The notes under the pieces: model-generated
Database searches by the model: none
What the model saw: the letters and a program-made list of their open reading frames with translations, nothing else
Told to the model about the DNA's origin: nothing
DNA from: Streptococcus zalophi
Lineage (GTDB): Bacteria; Bacillota; Bacilli; Lactobacillales; Streptococcaceae
DNA length: 64,000 bases
NCBI RefSeq assembly: GCF_016481285.1
Contig: NZ_JAENBP010000006.1
Location: 1-64,000, forward strand
Direction: 5' to 3'
Shown: positions 1 through 9,821 of the stretch, piece by piece
How the letters are laid out: each line of letters begins with the position of its first letter
How positions within the stretch are numbered: the first letter of the stretch is position 1
Program-made: the position numbers and the translations under genes

Positions 1-2275
1 TAGTAATGTTATAACCATCGATAGCAACTGTGTAGTTATCTACCTTGTTTTCTGTCACAGTGTAGACTATCTTTTGACCATCTTTGAATTCTGGTAAGCC
101 AGTAAATTCATATGTCCAGTTGCTTGCGTCATTAACGGTTGCTGTTTGACCAGTTGGTTGGCCGTCTGCTAGAAGGTTGACAATAATTTCTGATGGACGA
201 ACACCGTCTTGGTTGTTAGCGTCATCCCATGTCTTAGTACCTGAGATAGAAACAAGACTTGGAGTATGGTTATTAGTAATATCAAAACCATTAATATCTG
301 TGGTATAGCCAGGAACAGCTTCTTCTGTCACGCTATAGACAATCTTTTGACCGTCTTTGAATTCTGGTAAGTCAGTGAATTCATAAGTCCAGTTGTCTGC
401 GGCTGTAACGGTCTTAGTTTGACCAGTCGCAACACCATCTGCTAGAAGGTTAACAATAATTTCTGCTGGACGAACACCATCTTGGTTGTTAGCGTCGTTC
501 CATGTCTTAGTGCCTGAGATAGAAACAAGACTTGGAGTATGGGTGTTAGTAATATCAAAACCATTAATGTCTGTGGTATAGCCAGGAACTGCATCTTCTA
601 CTACAGTGTAGACAACTTTTGGATTTTTCGCTGCTCTTGTTGTAGTAGCTGAACGCCAGAATTGAGAATTTCCATTTTCTTTTTTCTTATATTCTGGAAG
701 GTCAGTGAACTCATAAGTCCAATTGGTTTCAGCACTTGCTACAGCAGTTTTGCCTGTATCAACTCCATCTGCAAAGAGATGAACGGTTACAGAATCTGGG
801 CGAATGCCATCTTGATTGTTAGCGTCATCCCATGTCTTTTGACCTTTAACACTTATTGTGCTTGGTGTGTGTTTATTGATGATGGTTACACTTCCTGAAA
901 TCAGCTGTCCTACAGTTGTTGTATAACCATCAATTGTTCCGACTTCTTCAACAGTATAGACAATGTCTTGACCATTAGCTTTTATATCAAGATCTGACCA
1001 AGTGTAAGTCCAGCCTATTATACTTTTATCCGTTAATTCAACAGCTTCTCCTAATTTTTGCCCATTAGCGTAAAGTTGAACTTTGACACTATCTGGGCGT
1101 AGATTGTCTTGATTATTTCCATCATCCCATATCTTGAAAACTGTAATATTAGTTTTACCCGGAGTATAGCTGTTAGTAATATCAAAACCATTAATGTCTG
1201 TGGTATATTCTGCTACAGGATCTTCTGATACTGTATAGATAATCTTTTGACCAGCTTTGTATTCTGGTAAGTTTGTAAATTGATATTCCCAGTTACTTGC
1301 TTCATTAACAGTTACTTTTTGGCTAGTTGGTTGCCCATCTGCTAAAAGATTAACAACAACCTCTGTTGGTCGTTTACCATCTTGGTTGTTCGCATCATTC
1401 CAGATTTTCTTACCTGAAACTTGTGTCACAGTTGGAATATGTGAGTTTGTAATAGTAACATTACCAGAAATTAGTGGACTTGTTGCTGACGTATAACCAG
1501 CAACAGTATCTTCTTCTACAACAGAGTAATTAATAATTTTACCTGCAGCTTTTTCTGGTAAATCTGACCATGTATATGACCAGTTGTCGGCAGCGGTAAC
1601 ATCAACAGCAGCACCTACTTTTTGCCCATCAGCATAGAGTTGTACTTTAATGCTGTCTGGACGTAACCCGTCTTGGTTATTGTTATCAATCCATGCTTTA
1701 GTGACTCTAATACTTGTTTTACCAGGTTGATAGCTATTTGTAATATCAAAGCCATTAATGTTTGTTGTATATTCTGCAACAGCGTCTTCTGTTACAGTAT
1801 AAACAATTTTTTGACCATCTTTGAATTCTGGAAGATCTGTAAATTCATATGCCCAGTTAGTTGCTTCTGTTACTGTCACTTTTTGTCCAGTTGGCTGACC
1901 ATCAGCTAAAAGGTTGACAACAACTTCTGTTGGGCGTTTACCATCTTGGTCATTAGCATCATCCCAGATTTTTTTACCTGAGATATTTACAGTGCTTGGT
2001 GTGTGGGTATTGGTAATATCATAACCAGTAACTTTTGCAGTATAACCATTAATCACATCTGCCTCTTCAACCGTATAAACAATATTTTGGCCTTGCGCAT
2101 TAGTAGGTGCCAAACCATCAAAACTATATTTCCAATCTTTAGTAGCATCTGTAGTTTGAGTTTTCCCTGTGTCTACGCCATCTGCTACTAGTTTCACAGT
2201 AATTTCTTTAGGGCGAAGATTGTCTTGATTGTTAGCGTCATCCCAGATTTTTTGGCCACTAATAGATATCGTGTT
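1..2275 (-). repeat. Array of eight tandem Cna_B coding repeats, roughly 260-310 bp each
   Basis: Translation shows eight successive Cna_B units starting near 2272, 1993, 1713, 1434, 1158, 864, 534 and 264 on the minus strand. Units alternate in type: some read K-I-W-D-D-A-N-D/N-Q-D-G-K-R-P-T, others K-A-W-I-D-N-N-N or K-I-W-D-D-G-N-N. The two units nearest the window edge are nearly identical at DNA level over long stretches, which points to recent duplication and possible copy-number variation between strains. The array may continue past base 1. Confidence 0.88.
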
Positions 2276-5200
2276 TTTTGAATATCCTGCATTTTTTTTA
2301 GCAATTGGGTTATTCAGTGAGAGATTAAAACTATCTGTAGTGCCATTGTTTTCATCTGTTATATGAGACCCTAAATTCTCATTTTTAGGTGTTACCAAAG
2401 TGTAGCCATCTGGTGTAATAATTTGTACTTTATAATCTCCGTGTCTAAACACATCCATTGTGTAATACCCATTATCATCTGTTGTGGTTTGGATTGGCTG
2501 ATTATCTAAATCAATAACCGGATTTCCGTTATTATCTATTAATTTGACAACATAATTTTTAAATGGTTTATCATTGTCTCCTTTAAGAGCATCTTTTTCA
2601 TCTAAGTCTTCAAAAACATAACCTTCAACTTTATATTTAAAGAGTTCAATAGAAGCATTGTTAGATTCTGTAAAGTTTAAATCCGCTGCTGTAGCTACTC
2701 CAAAAGAGTTTACAGCAAGTAGTTGTTTATTAACGGCATCGTCTCTTCCATATCGTCCCAATATATCATTGTTAGGCGTTACAAAAGGAACTCCAAAATT
2801 AACATTTTTGCCTACATTTAAAACAAATCCTGGTTGTAGTTCAATTTTAAAAGCACGAACTTGTGAGAAGTTTGTTGGTGTTTCTTCCCAATTAGCACCA
2901 TTAACATAAGTTCCCATATCATTACCTGTTGGTAAATCTTGAGAATAATATACCTTATACCCTTCTGGAACCGTTATTGGTCCTGACAAGTGTATTTCAA
3001 ACTGTGAATTTCTAGCAATCCTTTCTCCAGTTAATTTATTAATACCAACAGTTTTATCTCCAACATATGGAAGAATATCTAAAAGAACAAATGTTTGATA
3101 ATCATTGTCAGAATTATTTAAAATTGATAGTTCATATGAACCATCTGACGCAATTTCTGATGTGGCAACGCCTGGATTAGAAGTATCTCCTGTATCTAAA
3201 GTATATCCTGTATCTAGACTACCTTTAACTGTTTTTCGACTAATTAATTCTTTCACCGGTGAATGAGTAAAGTTTCCTTGTGCTCCCGATATTAAATCAT
3301 CAGTTCTGCCATTATTATTTAAGTCATATATATCGGTCTCTACAGTAGAAGTATTTGATGCCCTTATTGGTATAATTTCATCATTATTTTCCCAACCAAC
3401 AAAAACATTATTTATATTTTCACCGATAGAAGCATACTTAGTTACTTCCATTTGATAATTTATTTGATAGGGAAAACTATCAGAAGCTGTTTCTAATTCT
3501 AAAGCAATAACGGGTAATATTTCCCAAACAAGCGCTGTACGTCCTGTTCCTTTATAATTTGGAACAACTTTTGGTTCATAAGTTCCATTGGCAAGGCTAG
3601 GGTCAAATTGATAAGTATTTTTACCGTAATCAATATTTAAAGTTGAAGAATTAGGAACATAGTTAACTCCTATTGGTAATAAATCAACTACTTGAGTAAA
3701 TTTAATCTCAGTATTTGGTAACACACCATTAGAATTTAAATCAAGAGTTACTGGGATTTTCTCACCAGCACCAAAAGTTCGGTTTTCTGTTTTTACATTT
3801 TTTCTAATATGGAAGGTTTGATTTGGATCAATTAATACTTTATCCTGAGCGATAACTATTTTCTCAAATGTGTCTTTTCCATCCTTGTTTCCTTTTAAGG
3901 TGGCTTCATTTTTAAAAACATACCCCGAGGATAATTGGACTGTTGGATCTTTTATTTTTGAAAAAAGAGTCATTTTAAATTTTTTTGCATCAGAAGTTGT
4001 TGGTTTTAAAACACTCTTGTGAGAGGAAGTGTTATGTGCTTCGACATAAACCTTTATAACTTGACCTGTCAATTTAATTGTTTGCTCGCTTGTTGAAAAA
4101 TCAACATTTTCTGCTACAAGAGTTTTTTGTCCTCCCTCAATTTCTGAATAGATATCTACTGTTCCTTCAAAAATATCACTTGACATTTGTGGGAAATAAA
4201 CTTTCGAGAAATAAAGGTGTTCATCTAATTTATCATCACTAATCTGAAAATTTTCAATATTTTCATCTAAGGGATTAGCTATAGAAAAATACCACGGACC
4301 CTCCCAATTTTCTAAATATTTTTCAGTGTTGTAAATTCGTTCCCAACCAGTTTTTTCAGCAGAAAAACCATCTTCTGAAGGTGCTAATCTAAAATCCACA
4401 CTGTCTTCATAAACAATCGTATTTTCATAATCTGCTTTATCTTTGGGAATGTATTCTGCCTGAATTTTATTGGTGTAGACTCCTTTATTAGAATCATTTA
4501 TATCATATAGTTCTCCATCAGGAAAAAGTAGATTAATCACTGGAGAATTAAAGGCACTAGAACCAAATTTAATATCTTCTGGAACAGTATATTCATAGGT
4601 TGCAACTCTTGATGTTTCATCGTAAGTCCAACCTGGATTTTTTTCAGGTAAAAAAACTGCTCCCGTTGGGAGGGTATCTCTATAAATGACTTTTTCAAGA
4701 TTTCTATTTCCAAGATTACTGTCTGCGTCCAAACCAATTCCACTATGATAACGGAAAGTAACTGGTTTTAGTTTTGTCACATCTTCACTTAGAAAACCTG
4801 AGTGTGTATCACTCTCTTCTCCTGCAGAAATAATTTCTTGATCTAAATTAGAATATGTTAAATCATCTTTTTTTATTTGTTTTTCTGTAACTATATTTTT
4901 TACTTTGTAAGTATAATTTATTGTCTTAGTGTCTATAGGATTACTTAAATCGTCTGCATAAATAGTTGCAGTGACTGGAAGCTGATAGCCATTGGGTGTT
5001 GGTCCAGATTTAGCAATAAATTTTGTAGGAAAACTTAAATCTGTTCCCCCAGTCAAATCATTGAATTGATAGGTAACTATATAGTTTCCTTCATTATCTT
5101 CTTCTATAATCGCTGGAGCACTCAAAGAAGTTGGATTAGAGGTAATAATATCATCTTTATCAATAAAATTTTTATTAAATTTTAGTTTAACCGTGTAATT

Positions 5201-5656
5201 TTGAGTGCCTTGAGTTGCTGTTGTTGAAAAACTAACATATGTAGTTGTTTGTTTTCCTGAATAAAGATCAATGTTTTCGTTTCCTTTTGTAGTATCGTAT
5301 AAATCAAATTGACCTAAAACAATTCCTGAATTGTTTGGTGAAATTGGTGTTGGGGTCATTTGTTTTTCTGTAGCATCAATTTTAAGCTTCCCTTCATCAA
5401 TATTTACAGAAGAAGGTTGATTATTTTCGCTACTCACAATAGCATTGCTTTCCTCATTGATTTGAGGCGCTTCTATAGCAACTAAATCATCTTGCGATCT
5501 TTCAACCATTGTTACAGAAGGATTTGTTTGTTCTTCTATTGTGTCCGAAAGCGCTACCATAGGAGTGGCTAATTGACCCAGTACAATAGAAAATACCATA
5601 AAATAATGAATGATTATCTGATGAAAAGATAACCATCTTTTACTCTTTATTTTCAT
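1..5656 (-). CDS. Giant secreted adhesin with SdrD-type B domain and Cna_B repeats (C-terminus outside window)
   Basis: The frame stays open from the ATG at 5656 to the window edge, giving the first 1885 residues. Residues 1-36 look like a signal peptide (Lys-rich start, hydrophobic core, SF-H-Q rather than a YSIRK motif). About 37-110 is a polar linker, followed by a long beta-rich adhesin region to about 1000. An SdrD_B-like domain (starts YKVEGYVFEDLD) spans about 1005-1122. From about 1128 at least eight Cna_B repeats follow, each beginning K-x-W-(N/D)DxNNQD and ending DITN-H. The Lys, the Glu in Y-T-V-x-E and the Asn expected for intramolecular isopeptide bonds recur. AGGAG lies 8 bases before the ATG. 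A sortase motif cannot be seen because the end is missing. It is probably a cell-wall-anchored surface adhesin; the ligand is unknown. It lies directly downstream of ftsH but after a terminator, so it is separately transcribed. Confidence 0.9.
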   Translation of the reverse strand, partial: MKIKSKRWLSFHQIIIHYFMVFSIVLGQLATPMVALSDTIEEQTNPSVTMVERSQDDLVAIEAPQINEESNAIVSSENNQPSSVNIDEGKLKIDATEKQMTPTPISPNNSGIVLGQFDLYDTTKGNENIDLYSGKQTTTYVSFSTTATQGTQNYTVKLKFNKNFIDKDDIITSNPTSLSAPAIIEEDNEGNYIVTYQFNDLTGGTDLSFPTKFIAKSGPTPNGYQLPVTATIYADDLSNPIDTKTINYTYKVKNIVTEKQIKKDDLTYSNLDQEIISAGEESDTHSGFLSEDVTKLKPVTFRYHSGIGLDADSNLGNRNLEKVIYRDTLPTGAVFLPEKNPGWTYDETSRVATYEYTVPEDIKFGSSAFNSPVINLLFPDGELYDINDSNKGVYTNKIQAEYIPKDKADYENTIVYEDSVDFRLAPSEDGFSAEKTGWERIYNTEKYLENWEGPWYFSIANPLDENIENFQISDDKLDEHLYFSKVYFPQMSSDIFEGTVDIYSEIEGGQKTLVAENVDFSTSEQTIKLTGQVIKVYVEAHNTSSHKSVLKPTTSDAKKFKMTLFSKIKDPTVQLSSGYVFKNEATLKGNKDGKDTFEKIVIAQDKVLIDPNQTFHIRKNVKTENRTFGAGEKIPVTLDLNSNGVLPNTEIKFTQVVDLLPIGVNYVPNSSTLNIDYGKNTYQFDPSLANGTYEPKVVPNYKGTGRTALVWEILPVIALELETASDSFPYQINYQMEVTKYASIGENINNVFVGWENNDEIIPIRASNTSTVETDIYDLNNNGRTDDLISGAQGNFTHSPVKELISRKTVKGSLDTGYTLDTGDTSNPGVATSEIASDGSYELSILNNSDNDYQTFVLLDILPYVGDKTVGINKLTGERIARNSQFEIHLSGPITVPEGYKVYYSQDLPTGNDMGTYVNGANWEETPTNFSQVRAFKIELQPGFVLNVGKNVNFGVPFVTPNNDILGRYGRDDAVNKQLLAVNSFGVATAADLNFTESNNASIELFKYKVEGYVFEDLDEKDALKGDNDKPFKNYVVKLIDNNGNPVIDLDNQPIQTTTDDNGYYTMDVFRHGDYKVQIITPDGYTLVTPKNENLGSHITDENNGTTDSFNLSLNNPIAKKNAGYSKNTISISGQKIWDDANNQDNLRPKEITVKLVADGVDTGKTQTTDATKDWKYSFDGLAPTNAQGQNIVYTVEEADVINGYTAKVTGYDITNTHTPSTVNISGKKIWDDANDQDGKRPTEVVVNLLADGQPTGQKVTVTEATNWAYEFTDLPEFKDGQKIVYTVTEDAVAEYTTNINGFDITNSYQPGKTSIRVTKAWIDNNNQDGLRPDSIKVQLYADGQKVGAAVDVTAADNWSYTWSDLPEKAAGKIINYSVVEEDTVAGYTSATSPLISGNVTITNSHIPTVTQVSGKKIWNDANNQDGKRPTEVVVNLLADGQPTSQKVTVNEASNWEYQFTNLPEYKAGQKIIYTVSEDPVAEYTTDINGFDITNSYTPGKTNITVFKIWDDGNNQDNLRPDSVKVQLYANGQKLGEAVELTDKSIIGWTYTWSDLDIKANGQDIVYTVEEVGTIDGYTTTVGQLISGSVTIINKHTPSTISVKGQKTWDDANNQDGIRPDSVTVHLFADGVDTGKTAVASAETNWTYEFTDLPEYKKKENGNSQFWRSATTTRAAKNPKVVYTVVEDAVPGYTTDINGFDITNTHTPSLVSISGTKTWNDANNQDGVRPAEIIVNLLADGVATGQTKTVTAADNWTYEFTDLPEFKDGQKIVYSVTEEAVPGYTTDINGFDITNNHTPSLVSISGTKTWDDANNQDGVRPSEIIVNLLADGQPTGQTATVNDASNWTYEFTGLPEFKDGQKIVYTVTENKVDNYTVAIDGYNIT

Positions 5657-5787
5657 ATATTACTCCTTTTTATACTCTGATATAAAATAAAAGTTCTTTT
5701 GCATCATTAAAAATGAGCAATGAATTTTAAACATAGTATTTTAAAAAAAATAGTTATTTGCTTGTTTTTTTCTCTAATGTTTTATTT

Positions 5788-5817
5788 ATTATATTCAATA
5801 ATATTTTAGATTGATAA
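5788..5817 (-). promoter_or_regulatory. Candidate promoter of the adhesin gene
   Basis: On the minus strand TTATCA (5817-5812) and TATAAT (5793-5788) are separated by 18 bases, about 130 bases before the adhesin ATG. The -10 is perfect, the -35 weak. The whole 5657-6018 stretch (about 360 bases) holds no credible gene; it is very AT-rich and contains only this candidate promoter, the adhesin ribosome site and the ftsH terminator. Confidence 0.35.
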
Positions 5818-5982
5818 TTTTCTCCTTTCAGTTATTTTTGGGATAAAAAAAACACTTTATTTCTTCAAAACTCATTATTTGTGTATTTTTAAGCCGTTTC
5901 TTATTCCATGATAAAAACACCCGACTATACTATACTACTTTTATTTTTAAAAAACAATATATTAATAGAATATATAAACAAA

Positions 5983-6005
5983 AAAAGGACTGTTATCGTC
6001 CTTTT
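5983..6005 (-). terminator. Terminator of the pth-to-ftsH operon
   Basis: An 8-bp stem AAAAGGAC/GTCCTTTT with a 7-base loop lies 13 bases after the ftsH stop and, on the minus strand, is followed by a U run. It isolates ftsH from the adhesin gene. Confidence 0.75.
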
Positions 6006-6018
6006 ATGAATATTTTGA

Positions 6019-7977
6019 TTACTCTTTTACTAATTTTTCTTTGATTTCATCGTAAGAAAGAGCATGAGTTTCTTCTTGTTCATCTTCTAATGATTTAGGC
6101 ATCTCGCCAGTCTCATAGATTGATTTAATTTGATGCGCATCAAGTGTTTCATATTTAAGTAAAGCTTCTGCAATCAATTTATGTTTTTCTCTGTTTTGAT
6201 TGATAATATCAGCCGCCTTATCACGCGCTTCATTTAAGAGTTCCCTAACTTCTTCATCAATTAATAGGGCGGTTTGAGCAGAATAAGATTTTTCTGGCGT
6301 CAATTGGCCTGGCATCATGGCATGGTTTCCTTCATATTGAACAGGCCCAAGTTTATCACTCATACCATATTCAGTAACCATAGCACGTGCCATTTGTGTG
6401 GCTTGTTCAAAGTCATTAGAAGCACCTGTTGTTTGAACATTGAAGATGATTTCTTCAGCCACACGACCACCCATAAGTCCTGCTAATTGTTCTTTTAAAT
6501 CATCCTTAGATAGCAGATTTTGATCTTCTTTTGGAAGAGCAATCATATAACCACCAGCACGGCCTCTAGGAACAATAGTGACTTTATGAACAACACGAGC
6601 ATTTGATAAGACAAGACCAACAATGGTATGTCCTGCTTCATGGTAAGCAACCATTTGACGCTCACGTTCAGAAATCGTCTTGTCTTTCTTAGATGGACCA
6701 GCAATCACACGGTCTTCTGCCTCATCAATATCACTAGCATCAATCTTGGTTTTGTTTCTTCTAGCAGCGACTAAAGCAGCTTCATTGAGGACGTTTTCTA
6801 AATCGGCACCAACAAATCCCGGTGTTTGTTGTGCAACAACTTTCAAATTAACATCATCTGCTAAAGGTTTATTTTTAGCATGGACTTTCAAAATAGCTTC
6901 ACGTCCTTTAACATCTGGACGACCAACCAAAACTTTTCTATCAAAACGTCCTGGTCTTAAAAGAGCTGGGTCTAAGACATCACTTCGGTTTGTTGCAGCA
7001 ATGACAATAATATTTTCATTGCCTTCAAAACCATCCATTTCAATTAATAGTTGGTTAAGGGTTTGTTCGCGTTCATCGTTTCCGCCACCCATGCCTGCAC
7101 CACGACGACGACCAACCGCATCGATTTCATCGATAAAGATAATGGCACGTTCAGCTTTTTTAGCATCTTCAAATAAAGATCTCACACGACTTGCACCAAC
7201 CCCAACAAACATTTCAACGAAGTCTGAACCTGAAATACTAAAGAAAGGAACACCGGCTTCTCCTGCAACAGCTTTTGCTAGTAAGGTTTTACCTGTTCCT
7301 GGGGGTCCTTCTAAAAGAACACCTGCAGGAATTCTAGCACCGAGCGCCTTGTAACGTTTTGGGTCTTTTAGGAAATCAACAACTTCAATCAGTTCTTGTT
7401 TTTCTTCTTCAGCACCTGCAACATCTGAAAAGCGAACTTTAACAGTGGTTTTACTTGCTGTTCTCGCCTTATTTTTACCGATATTCATAGCGCCACGAGC
7501 GCCACCACCTTGATTCATCATCATAGTGAAAAAGAAGATTAAAATAACGATGGGTAAAAAGCCAACAATCAATGATATCCATGTGCCAATAGAGCTCTCA
7601 GGTTTAACAGTTATTTCTGTTCCTGCTTCATCAGCAACATCTTGTAATGTTTTAATGGAAGTTTCACTTGGTAGAATGATGGACGTAAACTCTTTAACTG
7701 TTGTACTTGAATTACCAAAAAAGGCTAAATCATTTTTATTTTCAATCGTTTTTTCAGATTTGTATTCTCCTTCAACAGAAATAATACCACCATTTGGTTG
7801 ATAGGAAATGGAAGCCACCTCACCATTTTTTATTTCTGAAACAAGGGTAGAATAATTAATTTTTTGGGCTTGCGTAGATGAACCACGCAAAAAATATTGA
7901 ACTCCAAAAATAATAGAGATAATAATTAAAATATAGAGAAAAGGATTTTTAACAAATCCATTATTGTTATTTTTCAT
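6019..7977 (-). CDS. ftsH: ATP-dependent membrane zinc metalloprotease FtsH
   Basis: FtsH degrades misfolded membrane proteins and short-lived regulators as a membrane-anchored hexamer. Visible in order: transmembrane helix about 11-28, extracytoplasmic segment to about 130, second helix about 134-154, AAA+ domain with Walker A GPPGTGKT (224-231) and Walker B FIDEID (281-286), second region of homology, and the M41 zinc motif HEAGH (446-450). The C-terminus ([12 protein letters not shown]) is acidic. The length of 652 residues is normal for streptococci. It is the last gene of the long minus-strand operon, 24 bases after hpt, and is followed by a clear terminator. In many streptococci ftsH is followed by other genes (comX, rRNA); here it is followed by an adhesin gene. 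Confidence 0.97.
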   Translation of the reverse strand: MKNNNNGFVKNPFLYILIIISIIFGVQYFLRGSSTQAQKINYSTLVSEIKNGEVASISYQPNGGIISVEGEYKSEKTIENKNDLAFFGNSSTTVKEFTSIILPSETSIKTLQDVADEAGTEITVKPESSIGTWISLIVGFLPIVILIFFFTMMMNQGGGARGAMNIGKNKARTASKTTVKVRFSDVAGAEEEKQELIEVVDFLKDPKRYKALGARIPAGVLLEGPPGTGKTLLAKAVAGEAGVPFFSISGSDFVEMFVGVGASRVRSLFEDAKKAERAIIFIDEIDAVGRRRGAGMGGGNDEREQTLNQLLIEMDGFEGNENIIVIAATNRSDVLDPALLRPGRFDRKVLVGRPDVKGREAILKVHAKNKPLADDVNLKVVAQQTPGFVGADLENVLNEAALVAARRNKTKIDASDIDEAEDRVIAGPSKKDKTISERERQMVAYHEAGHTIVGLVLSNARVVHKVTIVPRGRAGGYMIALPKEDQNLLSKDDLKEQLAGLMGGRVAEEIIFNVQTTGASNDFEQATQMARAMVTEYGMSDKLGPVQYEGNHAMMPGQLTPEKSYSAQTALLIDEEVRELLNEARDKAADIINQNREKHKLIAEALLKYETLDAHQIKSIYETGEMPKSLEDEQEETHALSYDEIKEKLVKE

Positions 7978-8001
7978 TTCTTGATAATAAACTTTCTATG
8001 A

Positions 8002-8544
8002 TTATTTTGAATAGATTTCTTCTTTTAAGACACCTACATAAGGAAGGTTACGGTAGTTTTCTCTGTAATCCAATCCAAAACCTACGATAAATTCGTTTGG
8101 AACATCATAACAAACATAATCAGCATCAATAGTAACTTCTCTTCCTTCTGGTTTATCAAATAGAGTTGCAATTTTGATTGATTTAGCTTGACGATATTTA
8201 AACATATCTCTTAGGTATTTAAGTGTTCTTCCAGTGTCAATAATGTCTTCAATAAAAATGACATCTCGACCTTCAATGTTAGTGTCGACATCTTTTAAGA
8301 TTTTTACTTCTCCACTACTTGTTGTCCCACCATGATAACTTGAAACAACCATGAAATCTAACTCAATTTGAGTATCAATGTGTTTAATAAGCTCAGCTAA
8401 AAAAGGAATACAGCCTTTTAAAACACCAACCAATAATGGATTTTTTCCATCATAGTCTTTTGTTAATTGTTGTCCTAATTCCTTAGCTTTTTTCGTAATG
8501 TCTTCTTCAGTATATAAAACCTTTTTAATATCTTTTTCTAACAT
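8002..8544 (-). CDS. hpt: Hypoxanthine-guanine phosphoribosyltransferase
   Basis: This purine-salvage enzyme transfers the phosphoribosyl group of PRPP to hypoxanthine or guanine, making IMP or GMP in the cytoplasm. The PRPP-binding loop is seen as [14 protein letters not shown] (about 95-108), the flexible-loop segment as [11 protein letters not shown] (68-78), and the base-binding region near the end contains [15 protein letters not shown]. Length 180 is typical. It sits 14 bases downstream of tilS and 24 bases upstream of ftsH, the conserved tilS-hpt-ftsH order of Firmicutes. TilS and HPRT proteins are known to interact with and activate ftsH transcription in Bacillus subtilis; whether that happens here is unknown. 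Confidence 0.96.
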   Translation of the reverse strand: MLEKDIKKVLYTEEDITKKAKELGQQLTKDYDGKNPLLVGVLKGCIPFLAELIKHIDTQIELDFMVVSSYHGGTTSSGEVKILKDVDTNIEGRDVIFIEDIIDTGRTLKYLRDMFKYRQAKSIKIATLFDKPEGREVTIDADYVCYDVPNEFIVGFGLDYRENYRNLPYVGVLKEEIYSK

Positions 8545-8558
8545 CTTCTACCACTCTT

Positions 8559-9821
8559 TTATTCTTTTATTTTTTCAATATGTAATGTAGCAATCATTAT
8601 ATCATTATTAGAGTGATTTCTCAAATATGTATCACCGCCAACCATAATAAAAACAATAAAACCATCTTGTTCACCAATAATAGCATTTTGACGTTCCAAG
8701 AAAGAATACTTTCCATCAATAAAAAGACGTCTAATTTTCTTAGAGTGGTTGCCAAGCTGAATTTTATCTCCTTGTTTGCGATGTCTTAGAATCATTGGAG
8801 ACTGACTAGTTAGAGAAATATTGCCTGGTTTATCGGAAAAAGAAAAACGATACTTACCAAAGGTCACATTGTTTCCATATTCTAACACTTTTTCAAGGCT
8901 TTTACTATCGGTCTTTGGGTCCATTTTTTTTATGGTAAACTGTTGGTAATCTTTAATGAGATAATAATTGTTTTTTAAATGATGGGTGTAATTAGCTTTT
9001 GTTTTAATAATGTGTAAAACGTCTTCAAATTGATTTTTAGACAAGTTTAAATCTGCAAATTGTTCTAAGTAAGTCTGTAATAAAAAATACTGCACTGCAG
9101 CATCTTGTCTTAAAAAAACTTGACAATCTTGTGTAGAAATGTCTTTTGTTAACGACTGTAACGCTTGTTTTAATAAGTTGACCTCTCTTGCTGTCTCAAT
9201 AAGATGATGAGATATTTGAGGATTTTCTTTTTGCAAGGAAGGAAGATACACATTTCTAATACGGTTTCTAAGAAATGTATTTTCATTATTTGAAGCATCT
9301 TCAAAATGAAAAACCTGGGGCAGGTCTTTTTTCTTAATGGTTAAAAACGGTCTAATGAGTTCACCATTAAAAAAGGGCTGTCTTTCTTTTATGCCAGTTA
9401 AATCCATCAAACGAGACCCACGAAGTAATTTCATCAAAATTGTTTCTGCTTGATCATCTGCATGATGAGCAGTGACAAGAGCAGTATAGCCATGTTCTGA
9501 CATTATCTGTTTAAAAAACGTATACCGATGATTTCTTGCTCTTTCTTCTGAAAATGCTTCTTTGAAATGACTAATATAAATGGGGATTTCATGATTGGTT
9601 GCCCATTCTTTCAAATAATTTTCTTCTTCTTTTGAAGCCAAACGTTGATTATGATTAACATGTGCAATGGCAATGGAAATCTCTAATACCTTTTTATAAG
9701 CATATAAAAATTGCAAAAGTGCCATGGAGTCTGAACCACCTGAAACTGCAATCAATACCTTACTGTGTGAAGAAAAATAAGATTTTTTTTGAATGATTTT
9801 TAATAGTTGTTGATTGTTCAT
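8559..9821 (-). CDS. tilS: tRNA(Ile)-lysidine synthetase TilS
   Basis: TilS attaches lysine to C34 of the tRNA-Ile with anticodon CAU, switching it from AUG to AUA decoding; it is normally essential. The N-terminal PP-loop motif SGGSDS (27-32) binds ATP. HVNHNQR (about 55-61) and TAHHADDQAET (about 117-127) are the usual catalytic-domain signatures. The C-terminal TilS domain (about 335-415) carries RHRKQGDKI and KKIRRLFID. At 420 residues it matches the family. Its ATG overlaps the stop of the beta-lactamase-like gene (4 bases), consistent with translational coupling. Confidence 0.95.
   Translation of the reverse strand: MNNQQLLKIIQKKSYFSSHSKVLIAVSGGSDSMALLQFLYAYKKVLEISIAIAHVNHNQRLASKEEENYLKEWATNHEIPIYISHFKEAFSEERARNHRYTFFKQIMSEHGYTALVTAHHADDQAETILMKLLRGSRLMDLTGIKERQPFFNGELIRPFLTIKKKDLPQVFHFEDASNNENTFLRNRIRNVYLPSLQKENPQISHHLIETAREVNLLKQALQSLTKDISTQDCQVFLRQDAAVQYFLLQTYLEQFADLNLSKNQFEDVLHIIKTKANYTHHLKNNYYLIKDYQQFTIKKMDPKTDSKSLEKVLEYGNNVTFGKYRFSFSDKPGNISLTSQSPMILRHRKQGDKIQLGNHSKKIRRLFIDGKYSFLERQNAIIGEQDGFIVFIMVGGDTYLRNHSNNDIMIATLHIEKIKE

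Noticed and set aside
1-2275. Regular repeats of about 270 bp suggested a CRISPR-like or satellite array
   Set aside because: The repeats translate continuously into Cna_B domains; unit length and divergence fit protein repeats, and there are no short repeats with unique spacers.
6680-7354. Open frame of 224 codons on the plus strand opposite ftsH
   Set aside because: It lies wholly antisense to the conserved AAA+ domain of ftsH, has a Ser/Pro-rich composition typical of a complementary-strand shadow, and no ribosome site.
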